Shown here piece by piece: positions 50,613 to 59,275 of a DNA stretch of 64,000 nucleotides. The position numbers were made by a program, and so were the translations under genes. Numbering within the stretch: position 1 is the stretch's first letter; each line of letters starts with the position of its first letter. The DNA is from Nocardia puris (GTDB taxonomy: Bacteria > Actinomycetota > Actinomycetes > Mycobacteriales > Mycobacteriaceae). The notes under the pieces were generated by a model. That model worked only from the letters and a program-made list of their open reading frames with translations. It had not been told where the DNA came from and ran no database searches. The stretch lies in the NCBI RefSeq assembly GCF_003315035.1, contig NZ_QNRE01000002.1, positions 248,001 to 312,000 of the forward strand, written 5' to 3'.

Positions 50613-52051
50613 CACATCACCTCGGCGCCGTTGCGGGCCGCGACAGGGGAGTACTCGTCGTCGGGGCAGATCTCGAATTCGCCGCCGCGGTGGACGACGG
50701 CGAACTTCGCGGCGGCGGGCCACCGGGAGGCCGAGGCGGCCGACAGGTCCGAGTGGTAGGCGGCGGTGTTCGGGAAGACCAGCAGGTCACCCGGGCCTGG
50801 TCGATGCGGCAACCACACCTTGCGCTGGGTGATCAGATCGCGTTCGAGGCAGAGCCGTCCGGCGAGGAACACTCCCACCGGCCCGGGGTCGGCGGGTGCG
50901 GTGGCGAGCAGCAGCGGGTCGACCATCACCTCCTGATCGGCCGGGGTGACCGCGTCGCGGCTGAGGTCGACGTGGACGAGGACAGTGCCGTCGGCGAGCT
51001 CCTTGGTGAATTCCACGCGCGCCACCGTGATTCCCGCGTGGTCGACCAGCGCCTTGCCCGGTTCGAGCCACAGGTCCAGGAGGTTGTCGGCGGCGACGGC
51101 CGCCACCGGGCGGCCGGCGTGCCGGTCCAAGGGCGCGTCGAGCAGGTCGGCGAGCATGCGGTCGGCGGGCACGGTGTTCGCGTACTTGTGGAACACGGGC
51201 GTGCCGTGCACCGCCGCGTCGTCCACGTGATAGCCGAAGGTGTTGTCGGCCCAGCTCATTCGCTCGCCCCGGCCGAGCAGGGAGTCGCGCAGCGCGTGGA
51301 CGTAGGCGTCGAAACGGTCGGCATCGGCGGTGAACACCTGACGCAACCCGCCGCCGATGTTCAACACCGTGGGGGACAGACCCGCCGCGTAGGCGGATTC
51401 CACCAGCGTGAGGCAGGCGTCGATCGCGCGCACCCGTTCGGCGATCTCACCGGAGTCGAGGTGAAAGGCGAAGCCGCGGAAGGTGATCCGGCCGCGGTGC
51501 GTGGCCGCCAGGTTCAGCGCGTCGGCCGCGTGGTCGACCGGGATGCCGAACCGGCTGACCGGAGTGCTCGCGAATCCGGAGATCCGCAACAGGACCGGCA
51601 CCTGCGCGCCGTCCTCCGCCAATTCCGTGAGGCGGGTGAGCTCCCACATATTGTCCACGTTGACGGTGACGCCGCACCGCACCAACTCCCGCAGGAACGC
51701 TTCGCCTTTCGGTCCGGTCACCTCGATGCGGGAGGGCGCGAATCCCGCCGCCAGCGCGCCGTGGAGTTCCCACGGTGAGGCCACATCGATCCCGATCCCC
51801 GCCGCGTGCGCCGCCGCGACGAACGCGCGCGAACGATTCACCTTGTGCGCGTAGCAGATCCGGTAGCGCGGTGATCTCGGCGTGAGCACGTCGCGCAGCC
51901 GGGCCACGTTCTCGGCGAACACCTGCGGGAACACCAGGTGGGTCGGTGTGCCCGCGCGCCGCACCGCCCGGTCGACGTCGTCGCGCGAATCCAGGAAGGC
52001 GCGCACCAGCGGATGGATCTTCGCGGGGAGCGCCGGGTGCGGCGCCGTCAT
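50612..52051 (-). CDS. Fold-type III PLP decarboxylase (DAP/ornithine-decarboxylase-like), 479 aa
   Basis: A TIM-barrel PLP decarboxylase acting on an amino acid or amino-acid conjugate. The PLP Lys is in YRICYAHKVNRS (about residue 72). The phosphate-binding Gly-rich stretch is VLNIGGGLRQ, with HLDSGE before it. The C-terminal beta domain holds LWLEPGKALVDHAG, and the Cys-containing loop ends the site. It resembles SbnH/BtrK-type enzymes of natural-product pathways more than LysA, in my judgement. The ATG overlaps the HMA gene stop. Its substrate may come from the cysteine synthase-like enzyme. Confidence 0.87.
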   Translation of the reverse strand: MTAPHPALPAKIHPLVRAFLDSRDDVDRAVRRAGTPTHLVFPQVFAENVARLRDVLTPRSPRYRICYAHKVNRSRAFVAAAHAAGIGIDVASPWELHGALAAGFAPSRIEVTGPKGEAFLRELVRCGVTVNVDNMWELTRLTELAEDGAQVPVLLRISGFASTPVSRFGIPVDHAADALNLAATHRGRITFRGFAFHLDSGEIAERVRAIDACLTLVESAYAAGLSPTVLNIGGGLRQVFTADADRFDAYVHALRDSLLGRGERMSWADNTFGYHVDDAAVHGTPVFHKYANTVPADRMLADLLDAPLDRHAGRPVAAVAADNLLDLWLEPGKALVDHAGITVARVEFTKELADGTVLVHVDLSRDAVTPADQEVMVDPLLLATAPADPGPVGVFLAGRLCLERDLITQRKVWLPHRPGPGDLLVFPNTAAYHSDLSAASASRWPAAAKFAVVHRGGEFEICPDDEYSPVAARNGAEVM

Positions 52052-53331
52052 ACCGCGGATTCCGCTTGCGGGACTTCGGCTTCCGCGGCGGCCGGGTCGG
52101 GACGCTCCGCCACCGGGTTGTAGCCGCCGTCGCGCAACGCCTCGAATGCGCGGGCCCGGTTGCGCGGGCTGCGGAACTCGGTCACCACCCGCTTGCTCAG
52201 CAGGTCGATGTCGAGCACGTCGAGGCCCATGCCGGTGAGGATGCCGGTGATGGTGCGCACGCAGTGCTTGCAGTTCATGTCGGGGACGTAGAACACCTCG
52301 TCCGCCGCCGCGCCCGGCGCGTCGGCGTTCGGCTGCTGCTCGACGGGAATCTCGCGCACCCGCACCGCCGCGACGACGGCCGCGAACACCGCCACGAATC
52401 GGTCCACCACCTCGGGCAGGATGCTGTAGTGCTCGCCGTCGAGCCGGTGCGGCATGGCGGCCAGGCACGCGGGCCGGGTGCTCGGCGGCAGCAGGGCGTA
52501 CTGGCGGGAGATGAGGTCCAGATCCTCGTGATACTTGGCGAGGGCGGCCGCCACGTCGAGCCCTTCCACCGTGGTGGCGCGCCGCATCACGGTGTGCGCC
52601 TCGGCGATGGTGGCGTCCTTCATGGCCCGCAGCGTCGCGACCGATTCGGCGGTGTAGCGCACCGTGCCGTCGGGCTGGGTCGCCAGCGTCACCGGGATCA
52701 TGCCGCGCCGGTAGGTGGAGGCCTGCAACTCCCAGAACCACCGGGTCGCCACGGCGGCGAAGATGCCGGAATCAGCCATCCCCTTGGCGAATTCGACGGG
52801 TTCGCGATACGGGGTCTGGCGCGCCAGCAGGGCGTGCTGGGCCAGGGCCCGGCCGGTGGCCTCGAGGCCTACACGGAAGATCTCCAAGGGTTCGTGGTCG
52901 GTGGTGGTGCCCTCGAGGACCGCGCGATCCCGCGACCCGAGCGCGGCCGCCCGCTCGGCCAGGTCGGCGTTGTCGCGCAGCGAATGCCACAGCGCCAGCA
53001 CGGTTTCCCGCGCCGCGATCGGCACGACCGGGCCGAGTCCGTCGGCGCGGTAGTGCCCGGTGTTGGGCACCCCGTCGCTGTCGGTCCACGCCATCCGGTG
53101 CGTCGCCGTGGTGACCTGGTACGGCTGGCACGGCCGCATGAACCGCTCCAGATACAGCCGCTGCGAGTAGTTCAGATGGCTGCCGGGCTCCGGACGCATG
53201 GTGGCGCAGGAGTATTCGAGCACGCGCGGCGCGGGCGGAGTGGTCTCGCCGTCGAACAGGCCGTCGCGGGCGAGGGTCGCCAGAATGCGGGAGGCCGCCC
53301 TCCGGTCGTAACGCGGGGTATCGATGGTCAC
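52048..53331 (-). CDS. Unknown protein with C-terminal heavy-metal-associated (HMA) domain, 427 aa
   Basis: Residues 1-330 match nothing I know: a mostly helical domain with LEYSCATMRPEPGSHLNYSQ and MAWTDSDGVPNTGHYR as likely conserved patches and two Cys early on. Residues about 350-427 are a ferredoxin-like HMA domain with the metal motif MNCKHC and the typical LDVLDIDLLSKRVVTEF strand. Such domains carry Cu(I) or Zn. The GTG overlaps the upstream desulfurase stop. Fusing a metal-carrier to an unknown domain, between three PLP enzymes, suggests a metal-bound sulfur compound or metal insertion step. Confidence 0.83.
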   Translation of the reverse strand: MTIDTPRYDRRAASRILATLARDGLFDGETTPPAPRVLEYSCATMRPEPGSHLNYSQRLYLERFMRPCQPYQVTTATHRMAWTDSDGVPNTGHYRADGLGPVVPIAARETVLALWHSLRDNADLAERAAALGSRDRAVLEGTTTDHEPLEIFRVGLEATGRALAQHALLARQTPYREPVEFAKGMADSGIFAAVATRWFWELQASTYRRGMIPVTLATQPDGTVRYTAESVATLRAMKDATIAEAHTVMRRATTVEGLDVAAALAKYHEDLDLISRQYALLPPSTRPACLAAMPHRLDGEHYSILPEVVDRFVAVFAAVVAAVRVREIPVEQQPNADAPGAAADEVFYVPDMNCKHCVRTITGILTGMGLDVLDIDLLSKRVVTEFRSPRNRARAFEALRDGGYNPVAERPDPAAAEAEVPQAESAV

Positions 53332-54617
53332 GTGACCTCCTCGGCAATCGTCGTGACGCAGTCGGTGAACCGGTCGATCTCGTCGAGGGTGGTGTAGAGG
53401 TGGGTGCTCACCCGCACCGAATCCGGATCGGGATCGGCGCCCGGCGCGCAGTGCAGTCCTGTGCGGACCAGGAAGCCCGCCTCCCCGAGCACGAAACCCA
53501 GGTCGGCCGCGCTGATTCCGGCGAGGGTGAACGACACGATGCCGTGTCCCGTCGCGCACGGCGCGTACGCGGGGCCGGGCAGGAATTCGAGGCCGGGAGC
53601 GTCGCGCAGGCCGTCGATCAGCCGGCGCGTGAGCACGCGGTCGTGCTCGGCGATCTCGTCCAGGCCGAACGACTCCAGCACCTCGAGCGCGGCGCCCAGC
53701 GCGAGAATGCCGGGGATGTTGTGGGTGCCGCCCTCGAGCAGCTCCGGCATCTTCCCGGGGACCAGACCGGCGTCGGTGAGCGTCACGCCGGAGTTGCCGC
53801 CGGGCAGGAACGGCAGCAGCCGATCGTGGATTGCCCGGCGGCAGAACAGGATCCCGGTGCCGGGCGCGCCGAACATCTTGTGCGCGGCGAAGACCGCGAA
53901 ATCCGCGCCGAGCGCGGTGACATCGACCGGCAGATGCCCGCCGCTCTGACTGCAATCCAGGCACACCAGGACGCCGGGGTCGAGGCGGCCGCGCAACTCC
54001 TCGAGCGTGGTGAGCCCGCCGTAGACGTGGTGCAGGTGCGAGGCGGTGAGCAGGCGGGTGTGCGGCGTGGTCTTGGCGAGGATATCGGCGGTGTCGGCCT
54101 CGCCGAGCGCCGTGGTGGCGTAGGGGATCAGCGTGATGCGACGGCCGAAGCGGGCGAGCAGGTCGCGCAGATGGAACCAGGGGTGCACGTTGGCGGCGTG
54201 ATCGCGCGGGTTGTAGAGGATTTCGTCGCCGTCGGCGAGATTCGCCAGTCCCCACGACAGGGCCACGGCGTTGAGGGCGGCGGTGGCGCCCGAGGCGAAG
54301 ACGATCTCGTCGGCGTGGGCCGCGCCGAGGAATTCCGCGGTGTGCGCACGCACTTCGGCGATCCGGGTGGTCAGCCCGGTCGCCCACCGGTAGGTGCCGC
54401 GCCCGGCGTTGGCGGTGCGCGACGAGTGGTACCGGTGCACGGCCTCGATGACAGGTCGCGGTTTCTGGGTGGTGGAGGCGCTGTCGAGATAGACCTCGGG
54501 TCCCTCGGCCAGCGCCGGGAACAGGGCGCGGACGCTGCCGGGCGGGGGTGGTGCGTAGGGGTTCGGGCGCGCGGCCGAGCGCCGGAGGGCGGGCGGGCCC
54601 GGTGCGGGTGACCCCAA
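53328..54617 (-). CDS. Class V aminotransferase / cysteine-desulfurase-like (SufS type), 429 aa
   Basis: Removes sulfur from cysteine (or selenium from selenocysteine) as an enzyme persulfide. The PLP Lys247 is in FAVFAAHKMFGAPGTG. VYLDSASTTQKP and IVFASGATAALNAVA are the N-terminal motifs. The persulfide Cys390 is in RTGLHCAPG, matching the SufS position. No other suf gene is near, so this is probably a dedicated sulfur donor for the downstream genes. It starts at a TTG seven bases after GGGAG, and is the first gene of a four-gene run with overlapping ends. Confidence 0.9.
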   Translation of the reverse strand: MGSPAPGPPALRRSAARPNPYAPPPPGSVRALFPALAEGPEVYLDSASTTQKPRPVIEAVHRYHSSRTANAGRGTYRWATGLTTRIAEVRAHTAEFLGAAHADEIVFASGATAALNAVALSWGLANLADGDEILYNPRDHAANVHPWFHLRDLLARFGRRITLIPYATTALGEADTADILAKTTPHTRLLTASHLHHVYGGLTTLEELRGRLDPGVLVCLDCSQSGGHLPVDVTALGADFAVFAAHKMFGAPGTGILFCRRAIHDRLLPFLPGGNSGVTLTDAGLVPGKMPELLEGGTHNIPGILALGAALEVLESFGLDEIAEHDRVLTRRLIDGLRDAPGLEFLPGPAYAPCATGHGIVSFTLAGISAADLGFVLGEAGFLVRTGLHCAPGADPDPDSVRVSTHLYTTLDEIDRFTDCVTTIAEEVT

Positions 54618-54755
54618 GTGACGCTCCCTTCACGCGGATGCGCTCGGAACATCGATCAACGATACGCACTTTTCCGGGCGCGATCGAAGCTTTCACGTGG
54701 ACAACGTGTTTCGCGGCCGCGCCAACTTGTCGGACCCCGGGGATACGCTGCCCGC

Positions 54756-55175
54756 ATGCCATTGACCAAGGAAGAGAAACAGGAATTCCTCGCGCAGCCC
54801 CACGTCGCCGCGCTCGCGGTGGCCGCGGGGGCCGAGCGCGCCCCGCTGAACGTGCCCATCTGGTACGAGTACGAGCCCGATGCCGACGACGTCTGGGTGG
54901 TCACGCCCGAGGATTCGGTGAAGCTGCGCCACATCCGCGCGTCCGGCCGTTTCAGCCTGTTGGTGCAGCGCGTCGAACCCACCATCCGCTATGTCGGGGT
55001 GGAGGTCGAGGTCACCGGGATCACGCCGATGACCGTGGACGAGCACCGGGTGATGGCCGCGCGGTACCTGCCGCCCGAGGCGGTCGAGCCGTACTTGGTG
55101 CAGGCCGAGGGCTTCGGCCCGATGGTCACCGTGCACGCCCGCCCGCGGCGGTGGATCTCGGCCGATCTGGGCTGA
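54756..55175 (+). CDS. PNPOx-like flavin/F420-binding protein, 139 aa
   Basis: A split-barrel flavin-reductase-type protein of the pyridoxamine 5'-phosphate oxidase-like superfamily, in the short actinobacterial group that often uses F420. It shows PHVAALAVAAGAERAPLNVPIWYEYEPDADDVWVV, SVKLRHIRASGRFSLLVQ and the VEVEVTGITPM strand. The C-terminus ends with a Trp-containing RRWISADLG. The true cofactor and substrate are not evident. The ATG at 54756 fits the family start. It converges with the CBS gene. Confidence 0.85.
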   Translation: MPLTKEEKQEFLAQPHVAALAVAAGAERAPLNVPIWYEYEPDADDVWVVTPEDSVKLRHIRASGRFSLLVQRVEPTIRYVGVEVEVTGITPMTVDEHRVMAARYLPPEAVEPYLVQAEGFGPMVTVHARPRRWISADLG

Positions 55176-55178
55176 GGA

Positions 55179-55613
55179 TCAGTACCGGCCCTGCACGTAG
55201 TCGACGAGGTGCTGGCGTTCGGTGGCCAGTTCGGCGATGGCGCTCTTGACGACGTCGCCGATGCTGACGATGCCGACCAGCGCGCCCCCGTGCACCACGG
55301 GCAGGTGCCGGACGCGGTGTTCGGTCATGACGCGACGCAACCTGTCGACGTGGTCGTCGAGGTCGCAGGTGCGCACCTCGGCGGTCATGATCTCCGCGAC
55401 CGGGGTGTCGAACAGCGCGGCGCCGTGCCGGTGCAGGCTGCGCACGACATCGCGCTCGGAGACGATCCCGGCGATCGTGGTGCCGTCCGGGGACACGACC
55501 ACCGCGCCGATGTTGTGTTCGGCGAGCACGGCCAACAGGGCCCGCACCGTTGTCTCGGGCGCGACCGTGGCGACGTCGCTGCCCTTACTGCGCAAGATCT
55601 CCGCGATTCGCAT
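55179..55613 (-). CDS. Tandem CBS-domain protein, 144 aa
   Basis: A complete pair of CBS domains (residues about 5-60 and 72-130) and nothing else. It contains VRALLAVLAEHNIGAVVVSPDGTTIAGIVSERDVVRSL and VRHLPVVHGGALVGIVSIGDVV, so it binds adenine nucleotides or NAD(H) in the standard cleft. It resembles Hrp1-like proteins of mycobacteria in size. The ATG at 55613 is preferred to 55625. Confidence 0.9.
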   Translation of the reverse strand: MRIAEILRSKGSDVATVAPETTVRALLAVLAEHNIGAVVVSPDGTTIAGIVSERDVVRSLHRHGAALFDTPVAEIMTAEVRTCDLDDHVDRLRRVMTEHRVRHLPVVHGGALVGIVSIGDVVKSAIAELATERQHLVDYVQGRY

Positions 55614-55696
55614 ACTTTTCACCATCCAGAACTCACGGGGTTCCAGGATCGCAAGTTCGCGGTCTCGTGACCAGCACGAATCCGCATCGGTCGGCG

Positions 55697-56953
55697 TTAC
55701 AGGCGGCGTGCGACGGTCCGGTCCAGGTCCCGGGCCAGCAGCGCGATGGCCGCTTGGGATATGCCGGCGGAGGTGGCCAGGTCGATGCCGGTGAGCTGGG
55801 CGATGCGGCGCAACCGGTAGTCCACGGTGTTGGGGTGCACGTAGAGCTGACGGGCGGTGAGCTGGCGATTCATATCGTTGGCGAGGTAGGCGCGCATGGT
55901 GTCGAAGAGTTCGGTGTGCGCGTCCAGCGGGTCCAGCAGGGTCGCCAGGCGCCGGGTGGCGGGGCCGCCGCGGGTGAGCTGGTATTCGACCGCCAGGTCG
56001 GCCATCTCGTAGAGGCCGGGGGCGCGTCCGGCGACGCGGACCAGGTTGAGCAGTTCGTGGGCCTGGTCGGCGGATTCGGGGATGCGGTCGGTGTCGCCGG
56101 TGATCACGGTGGCGGTGAGCGGCACCTCGGCGGCGGTGGCGAGTTCGCCGAGCAGGTCCGGGGTGAGCGCGGGGACGCCCTCGGTGAGCGGCAGCAGCAG
56201 CGTGCCGCCCTTGGTGGAGAGCAGGGCGAGCGCGCGGGAGCGGAAGGTGGTGGCGAGCGCGGACTGGAGGCGGCGCAGTTTGCGCCGGGCCGCGACGTGC
56301 GTGTCCACCCGCGGGTCGCGCTCGTCGGCGTGCTCGGGGACGCTCAGCGCCACCACCTGGTAGGTGTCGGCGACCGGGATCCCCGCCTGCCGGGCCAGGG
56401 CGGAGCTGCCGCGCCCGCTGAGCAGCGCCGAGGCCAGCGTCTGCGCGGCGGTCTGGTGCTCGCGGGCCACCAGATGCTGCTCGTCCACGTACGCGTCGGA
56501 CACCGCGGCGGTGATCACCTCGAGCAGTTCCAGCATCAGGTCGGTGGCCACGATGACCTCACCCACGTCGTCGGCCTTCGCACCGGCCGTGACCAGGCCG
56601 AACGCGATCCGCAGGCCCTCGTGGTAGGCGCGCAGGATGGTGCCGAGCGGCACGGCCTCGCGCGCCCACTGCGCGGCCGATTCGCGGACCTCGCCGAGCT
56701 GGTCGTCGTCGGGCACGGTGCGCCGGTCGAACATGTCCGCGGCCAGCGTGAGGCAGAACCGGGTCACCTTGGTGACGTCGCCGCGCAGCGCTTCGCCGGG
56801 CAGGGTGTGGCAGGGCGCGACGTAGGTCGCGAAGTAGCCGACCATGTGCGAGGCCACATGGTCGGTGTCCTGCAGCGGGACCGAGGCCGGCCGGCCGCCG
56901 ATCTCGAGCGCCCCGTCGGAGGTGCCGGCCAGGTCCAGCCCGGTAAAGGTCAT
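55697..56953 (-). CDS. PucR/CdaR-family transcriptional regulator, 418 aa
   Basis: A transcription factor with the HTH at the C-terminus: DMNRQLTARQLYVHPNTVDYRLRRIAQLTGIDL (about residues 362-395) is the PucR_C HTH_30 signature. Residues about 30-150 form a helical RsbT-co-antagonist-like sensor region, and a GGDEF-like CdaR middle follows. Targets and signal are unknown; relatives control purine, amino-acid or sugar-acid use. It is a single gene with more than 700 bases of non-coding DNA upstream. The start MTFTGLDL at 56953 is chosen; the upstream residues are unlikely. Confidence 0.9.
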   Translation of the reverse strand: MTFTGLDLAGTSDGALEIGGRPASVPLQDTDHVASHMVGYFATYVAPCHTLPGEALRGDVTKVTRFCLTLAADMFDRRTVPDDDQLGEVRESAAQWAREAVPLGTILRAYHEGLRIAFGLVTAGAKADDVGEVIVATDLMLELLEVITAAVSDAYVDEQHLVAREHQTAAQTLASALLSGRGSSALARQAGIPVADTYQVVALSVPEHADERDPRVDTHVAARRKLRRLQSALATTFRSRALALLSTKGGTLLLPLTEGVPALTPDLLGELATAAEVPLTATVITGDTDRIPESADQAHELLNLVRVAGRAPGLYEMADLAVEYQLTRGGPATRRLATLLDPLDAHTELFDTMRAYLANDMNRQLTARQLYVHPNTVDYRLRRIAQLTGIDLATSAGISQAAIALLARDLDRTVARRL

Positions 56954-57660
56954 TCGTTGCGCTCCAGTGCCACCTCGGGCGTGATGGAACTGCGCCCGAA
57001 TCGTTGCCTCACTATACGAAACAGTTATGAGTGCCGGAACTGTTCGGTGAGATCCATTGCAGCGCTCCGGCGTTGTGCGTGGTGACAAACCGAGCATCCG
57101 ATCGGGCGACCTCCGCCAGCGCCCACGTCACGCCCGGGATACGGCTCGCTCGTGATCCGGCACATTCATCGCTTGCCCGCTTGACACTTCCTCATGGACA
57201 GTGGTGTGGGCCACTTCACCGCTCCGCCGGGGATCGCGCCGGCAGGTGGGTCGGCGCGATCCCCGGCGGGGCGGAAGTCCGCCTCGGCCGGGCGTCGACC
57301 GCCCGGCTCAGCGATATGGCACTCGGTGCCAGTGTGGTCCCTCCGCGTTCGCTCCGGGCTGCACGTTGGCGGTCCCTTCGGCTTCGCTCCGGGTACCCGC
57401 TTTGCGGAGGTGAGGTGGGCCCATTGGGTTGGCGTTCGGGGTGCGTTTGGGTGGTCTGTTCGGCCTTGTTGTGGGTTTCGCCTGGTGGAGGGGGTGGGTG
57501 CTCTGCTCGCCGGTGGGGTGGGGCTGGGCGCGGTGATTCGGTCCGATTGGTGGCGTGGGGGATTCGTGGTGGGTCGTTTGTTGCGTCGAGGTGCGGTGGA
57601 GCTTGGCGACGTGACGTGGGTGTCGGGAGTAGGTGGCGAGGGGTGGCCGGGGAGGGCGGT
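56954..57660. other. Non-coding stretch with strand-biased DNA and a long inverted repeat
   Basis: No gene is seen. It contains the perfect 18-bp inverted repeat at 57224-57269, a doubled TTCGCTCCGGG near 57350-57391, and a stretch from about 57410 to 57660 that is strongly G+T-rich on the plus strand. Confidence 0.5.
57224..57269. repeat. Perfect 18-bp inverted repeat (hairpin)
   Basis: CCGCCGGGGATCGCGCCG (57224-57241) is exactly complementary to 57252-57269, with a 10-base loop. It is stable in either direction and probably works as a bidirectional terminator between the leftward 57661-57840 gene and the pucR upstream region. No T tract is present. Confidence 0.7.
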
Positions 57661-57840
57661 CTACGCGCTCATGCCCTCTTTGCCTGTGGCGGAGCGGATT
57701 TCGCGTTCGATGGCGAGGGCGGCGTAGTGCTGGCCGCAGGCGCGGAGTTGGGCGATGCGGTGCTGGACGGCCTCGGCGCCGTATACGGCGGCGATATCGG
57801 CGACGCCGAGACGGCGGGTGCGATGTGGCGGCTGATCCAT
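57661..57840 (-). CDS. Small protein, 59 aa, under the shared -35 motif
   Basis: Sequence starts MDQPPHRTRRLGVADIAAVYG, followed by an amphipathic helix (AEAVQHRIAQLRACGQHYAALAIEREIR). An AAGG ribosome site lies about ten bases upstream. It has no known family. The gene lies about 90 bases downstream of a promoter whose -35/operator motif is shared with three other leftward promoters in this region, which strengthens the call. Possibly a small regulator or partner of the XRE/DUF397 pair (inference). Confidence 0.55.
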   Translation of the reverse strand: MDQPPHRTRRLGVADIAAVYGAEAVQHRIAQLRACGQHYAALAIEREIRSATGKEGMSA

Positions 57841-57931
57841 GCGAACGACCTTCGGACAGGCGGCGCCGAGGCGTGGCACGGCGTCGTCGGCGCGGGCTCG
57901 GCGGGTAGAGGCTCCCCTTACTTCCGGGCCG

Positions 57932-57970
57932 ATCCTATGCGGGTGTCCGGTACGGATGCAAGTGCATCTG
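57932..57970 (-). promoter_or_regulatory. Shared-motif promoter A
   Basis: Minus strand: operator GATGCACTTGCATC with -35 TTGCAT (57956-57961), an 18-base spacer and -10 TAGGAT (57932-57937). The start site would lie near 57925, leading to the gene at 57840. Confidence 0.62.
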
Positions 57971-58462
57971 TGCGAACATCGCTGTCCGGTAACGGGTTTG
58001 GCACTTGCCGGATCGTTGCCTGGCGAGTGGGTGTGCCCCGGCGGGTTGCCGTGCCCGGAATCGCAGCGCCGCAGCGGAATTCGAGGTCGCTGTTCGAGAA
58101 GCGGTCCGCGACCCGCGTGCAAGGGGCGCGTCGCACGATCGGGTGTGCATGCCGCGATCGCGCTCCCCAGATGCGCGGTGCATCCCGTGGAGACCAGGGG
58201 GAGGAGAGACGGCCGGTACACGTGGGGGTCGGCGTCGTGGGCGGAGTTCGCGAACCCGCGCTCTGGATATAAGGTCGTGCCGAGCTCTGCTCTGCGATGC
58301 CGCTCGGCGTGACGGATGCGTACGACTGTGTCACCCCGGGCCCGCACGACTGGACCATCCGACGCGGGTGCGATCGAACGTCCGGCGGTGCGCCGTACGC
58401 ACGTCGGCGCCGATCCGCGCGATGCTCCCGCGGGCTGAATCCGGGGGTACGGGAATTACTGG

Positions 58463-58503
58463 AACCGGGCACGGATCAAATTGATACCTACCGCCCGGTT
58501 TTT
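58463..58503 (+). terminator. Intrinsic terminator, plus strand, no gene assigned
   Basis: AACCGGGC (58463-58470) pairs with GCCCGGTT (58493-58500) and runs directly into a five-T tract. Inside the loop lies a second near-palindrome, GGATCAAATTGATACC. A T-tailed terminator on the plus strand implies a rightward transcript from the region 57970-58460, where no gene is recognised. Confidence 0.55.
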
Positions 58504-58828
58504 GCGACGTCATTCAACACAAGCGTCCGTAATGTCCGGTGCGGACGCCAATTCGGCAGGTGTAGTCGAGGACGTGTTGAACGTTCATCCGGTGAAGCTG
58601 GTCCATATCCGGAGCGATCCGCCGAACGCCGACGGGATCGCCCGTTCACCTCGGGAACCGGTCAGGTGGGCGGGCGCGCGATCGAACGCGACCTGCGAGA
58701 TGTCGGCGCATCCTGTGATCGCGCGCCCGAGTCGGCAGAGCGGGACTGTGGCGGCGCTCGAGATCAGCGGCCCGTCGACGTGGACATACCCGGTAAAGGC
58801 TTGTCCACCAGCACTTTTCGCCCGGAGA

Positions 58829-59059
58829 CTACTCGTCGTCCAGGCCGGCGGACAGGTAGGCCGCAGCGGCCAGCCACTGCCGGCACTGGGGCCCGTGCAC
58901 CTCGTGGGCGAAGAGGATCTCCCGCGCGCGGCGGTAGGTGAGGCCGCCCGGCTCCGCGCCGCAGTCGGCGGTGAATTCTCCCGCGGATCGAGCCCGCAGC
59001 GTCTCTACACCGAGGCCGCCCTGGGCGACCCGGTGGGGAGTTCGGAATGGTTGGCTCAT
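58829..59059 (-). CDS. Small protein, 76 aa, under the shared -35 motif
   Basis: It begins MSQPFRTPHRVAQGGLGVET and has a conserved-looking helical end (LTYRRAREILFAHEVHGPQCRQWLAAAAYLSAGLDD) with two Cys. A GAGGGG site lies 11 bases upstream. It is read from promoter B, with about 85 bases of leader. No family name is known to me; similar short proteins are common next to SAM methyltransferase and XRE-DUF5753 genes of Nocardia and Streptomyces (general impression). Confidence 0.68.
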   Translation of the reverse strand: MSQPFRTPHRVAQGGLGVETLRARSAGEFTADCGAEPGGLTYRRAREILFAHEVHGPQCRQWLAAAAYLSAGLDDE

Positions 59060-59150
59060 TTCGACCGCCCCTCGCGTCCGACGATGGGGAGGTGAAGTGT
59101 GGTGACGCCGGCGAGAACTCCCTGCGCACCTCCCCGCGTTTCTGTGATCG

Positions 59151-59190
59151 AGTTTAGAGCCGCGTTCCTTACAGATGCAAGTACATCTGC
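59151..59190 (-). promoter_or_regulatory. Shared-motif promoter B
   Basis: Minus strand: GTGCAGATGTACTTGCATCT with -35 TTGCAT (59175-59180), an 18-base spacer and -10 TAAACT (59151-59156). It is almost identical to promoter C, including the -10. Confidence 0.7.
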
Positions 59191-59275
59191 ACGAACGACC
59201 AACAGAAATACGAACGGCGGCCGCCTGCCCGAGGGCAAGTGGCCGCCGTTGCGCCCGTGGAATTCTCGTGACGTG

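Larger units (their letters stand above)
57841..58828. other. Non-coding stretch
   Basis: It holds promoter A at its left end and a T-tailed hairpin at 58463-58503. The open frames in both directions lack ribosome sites and protein-like composition; I see no supported gene. Confidence 0.45.

Noticed and set aside
58481..59095. A 204-codon plus-strand frame
   Set aside because: It lies opposite the 76-aa gene and promoter region and reads as composition noise.
59056..59238. A 60-codon minus-strand frame
   Set aside because: It covers promoter B, whose start site would lie inside it.
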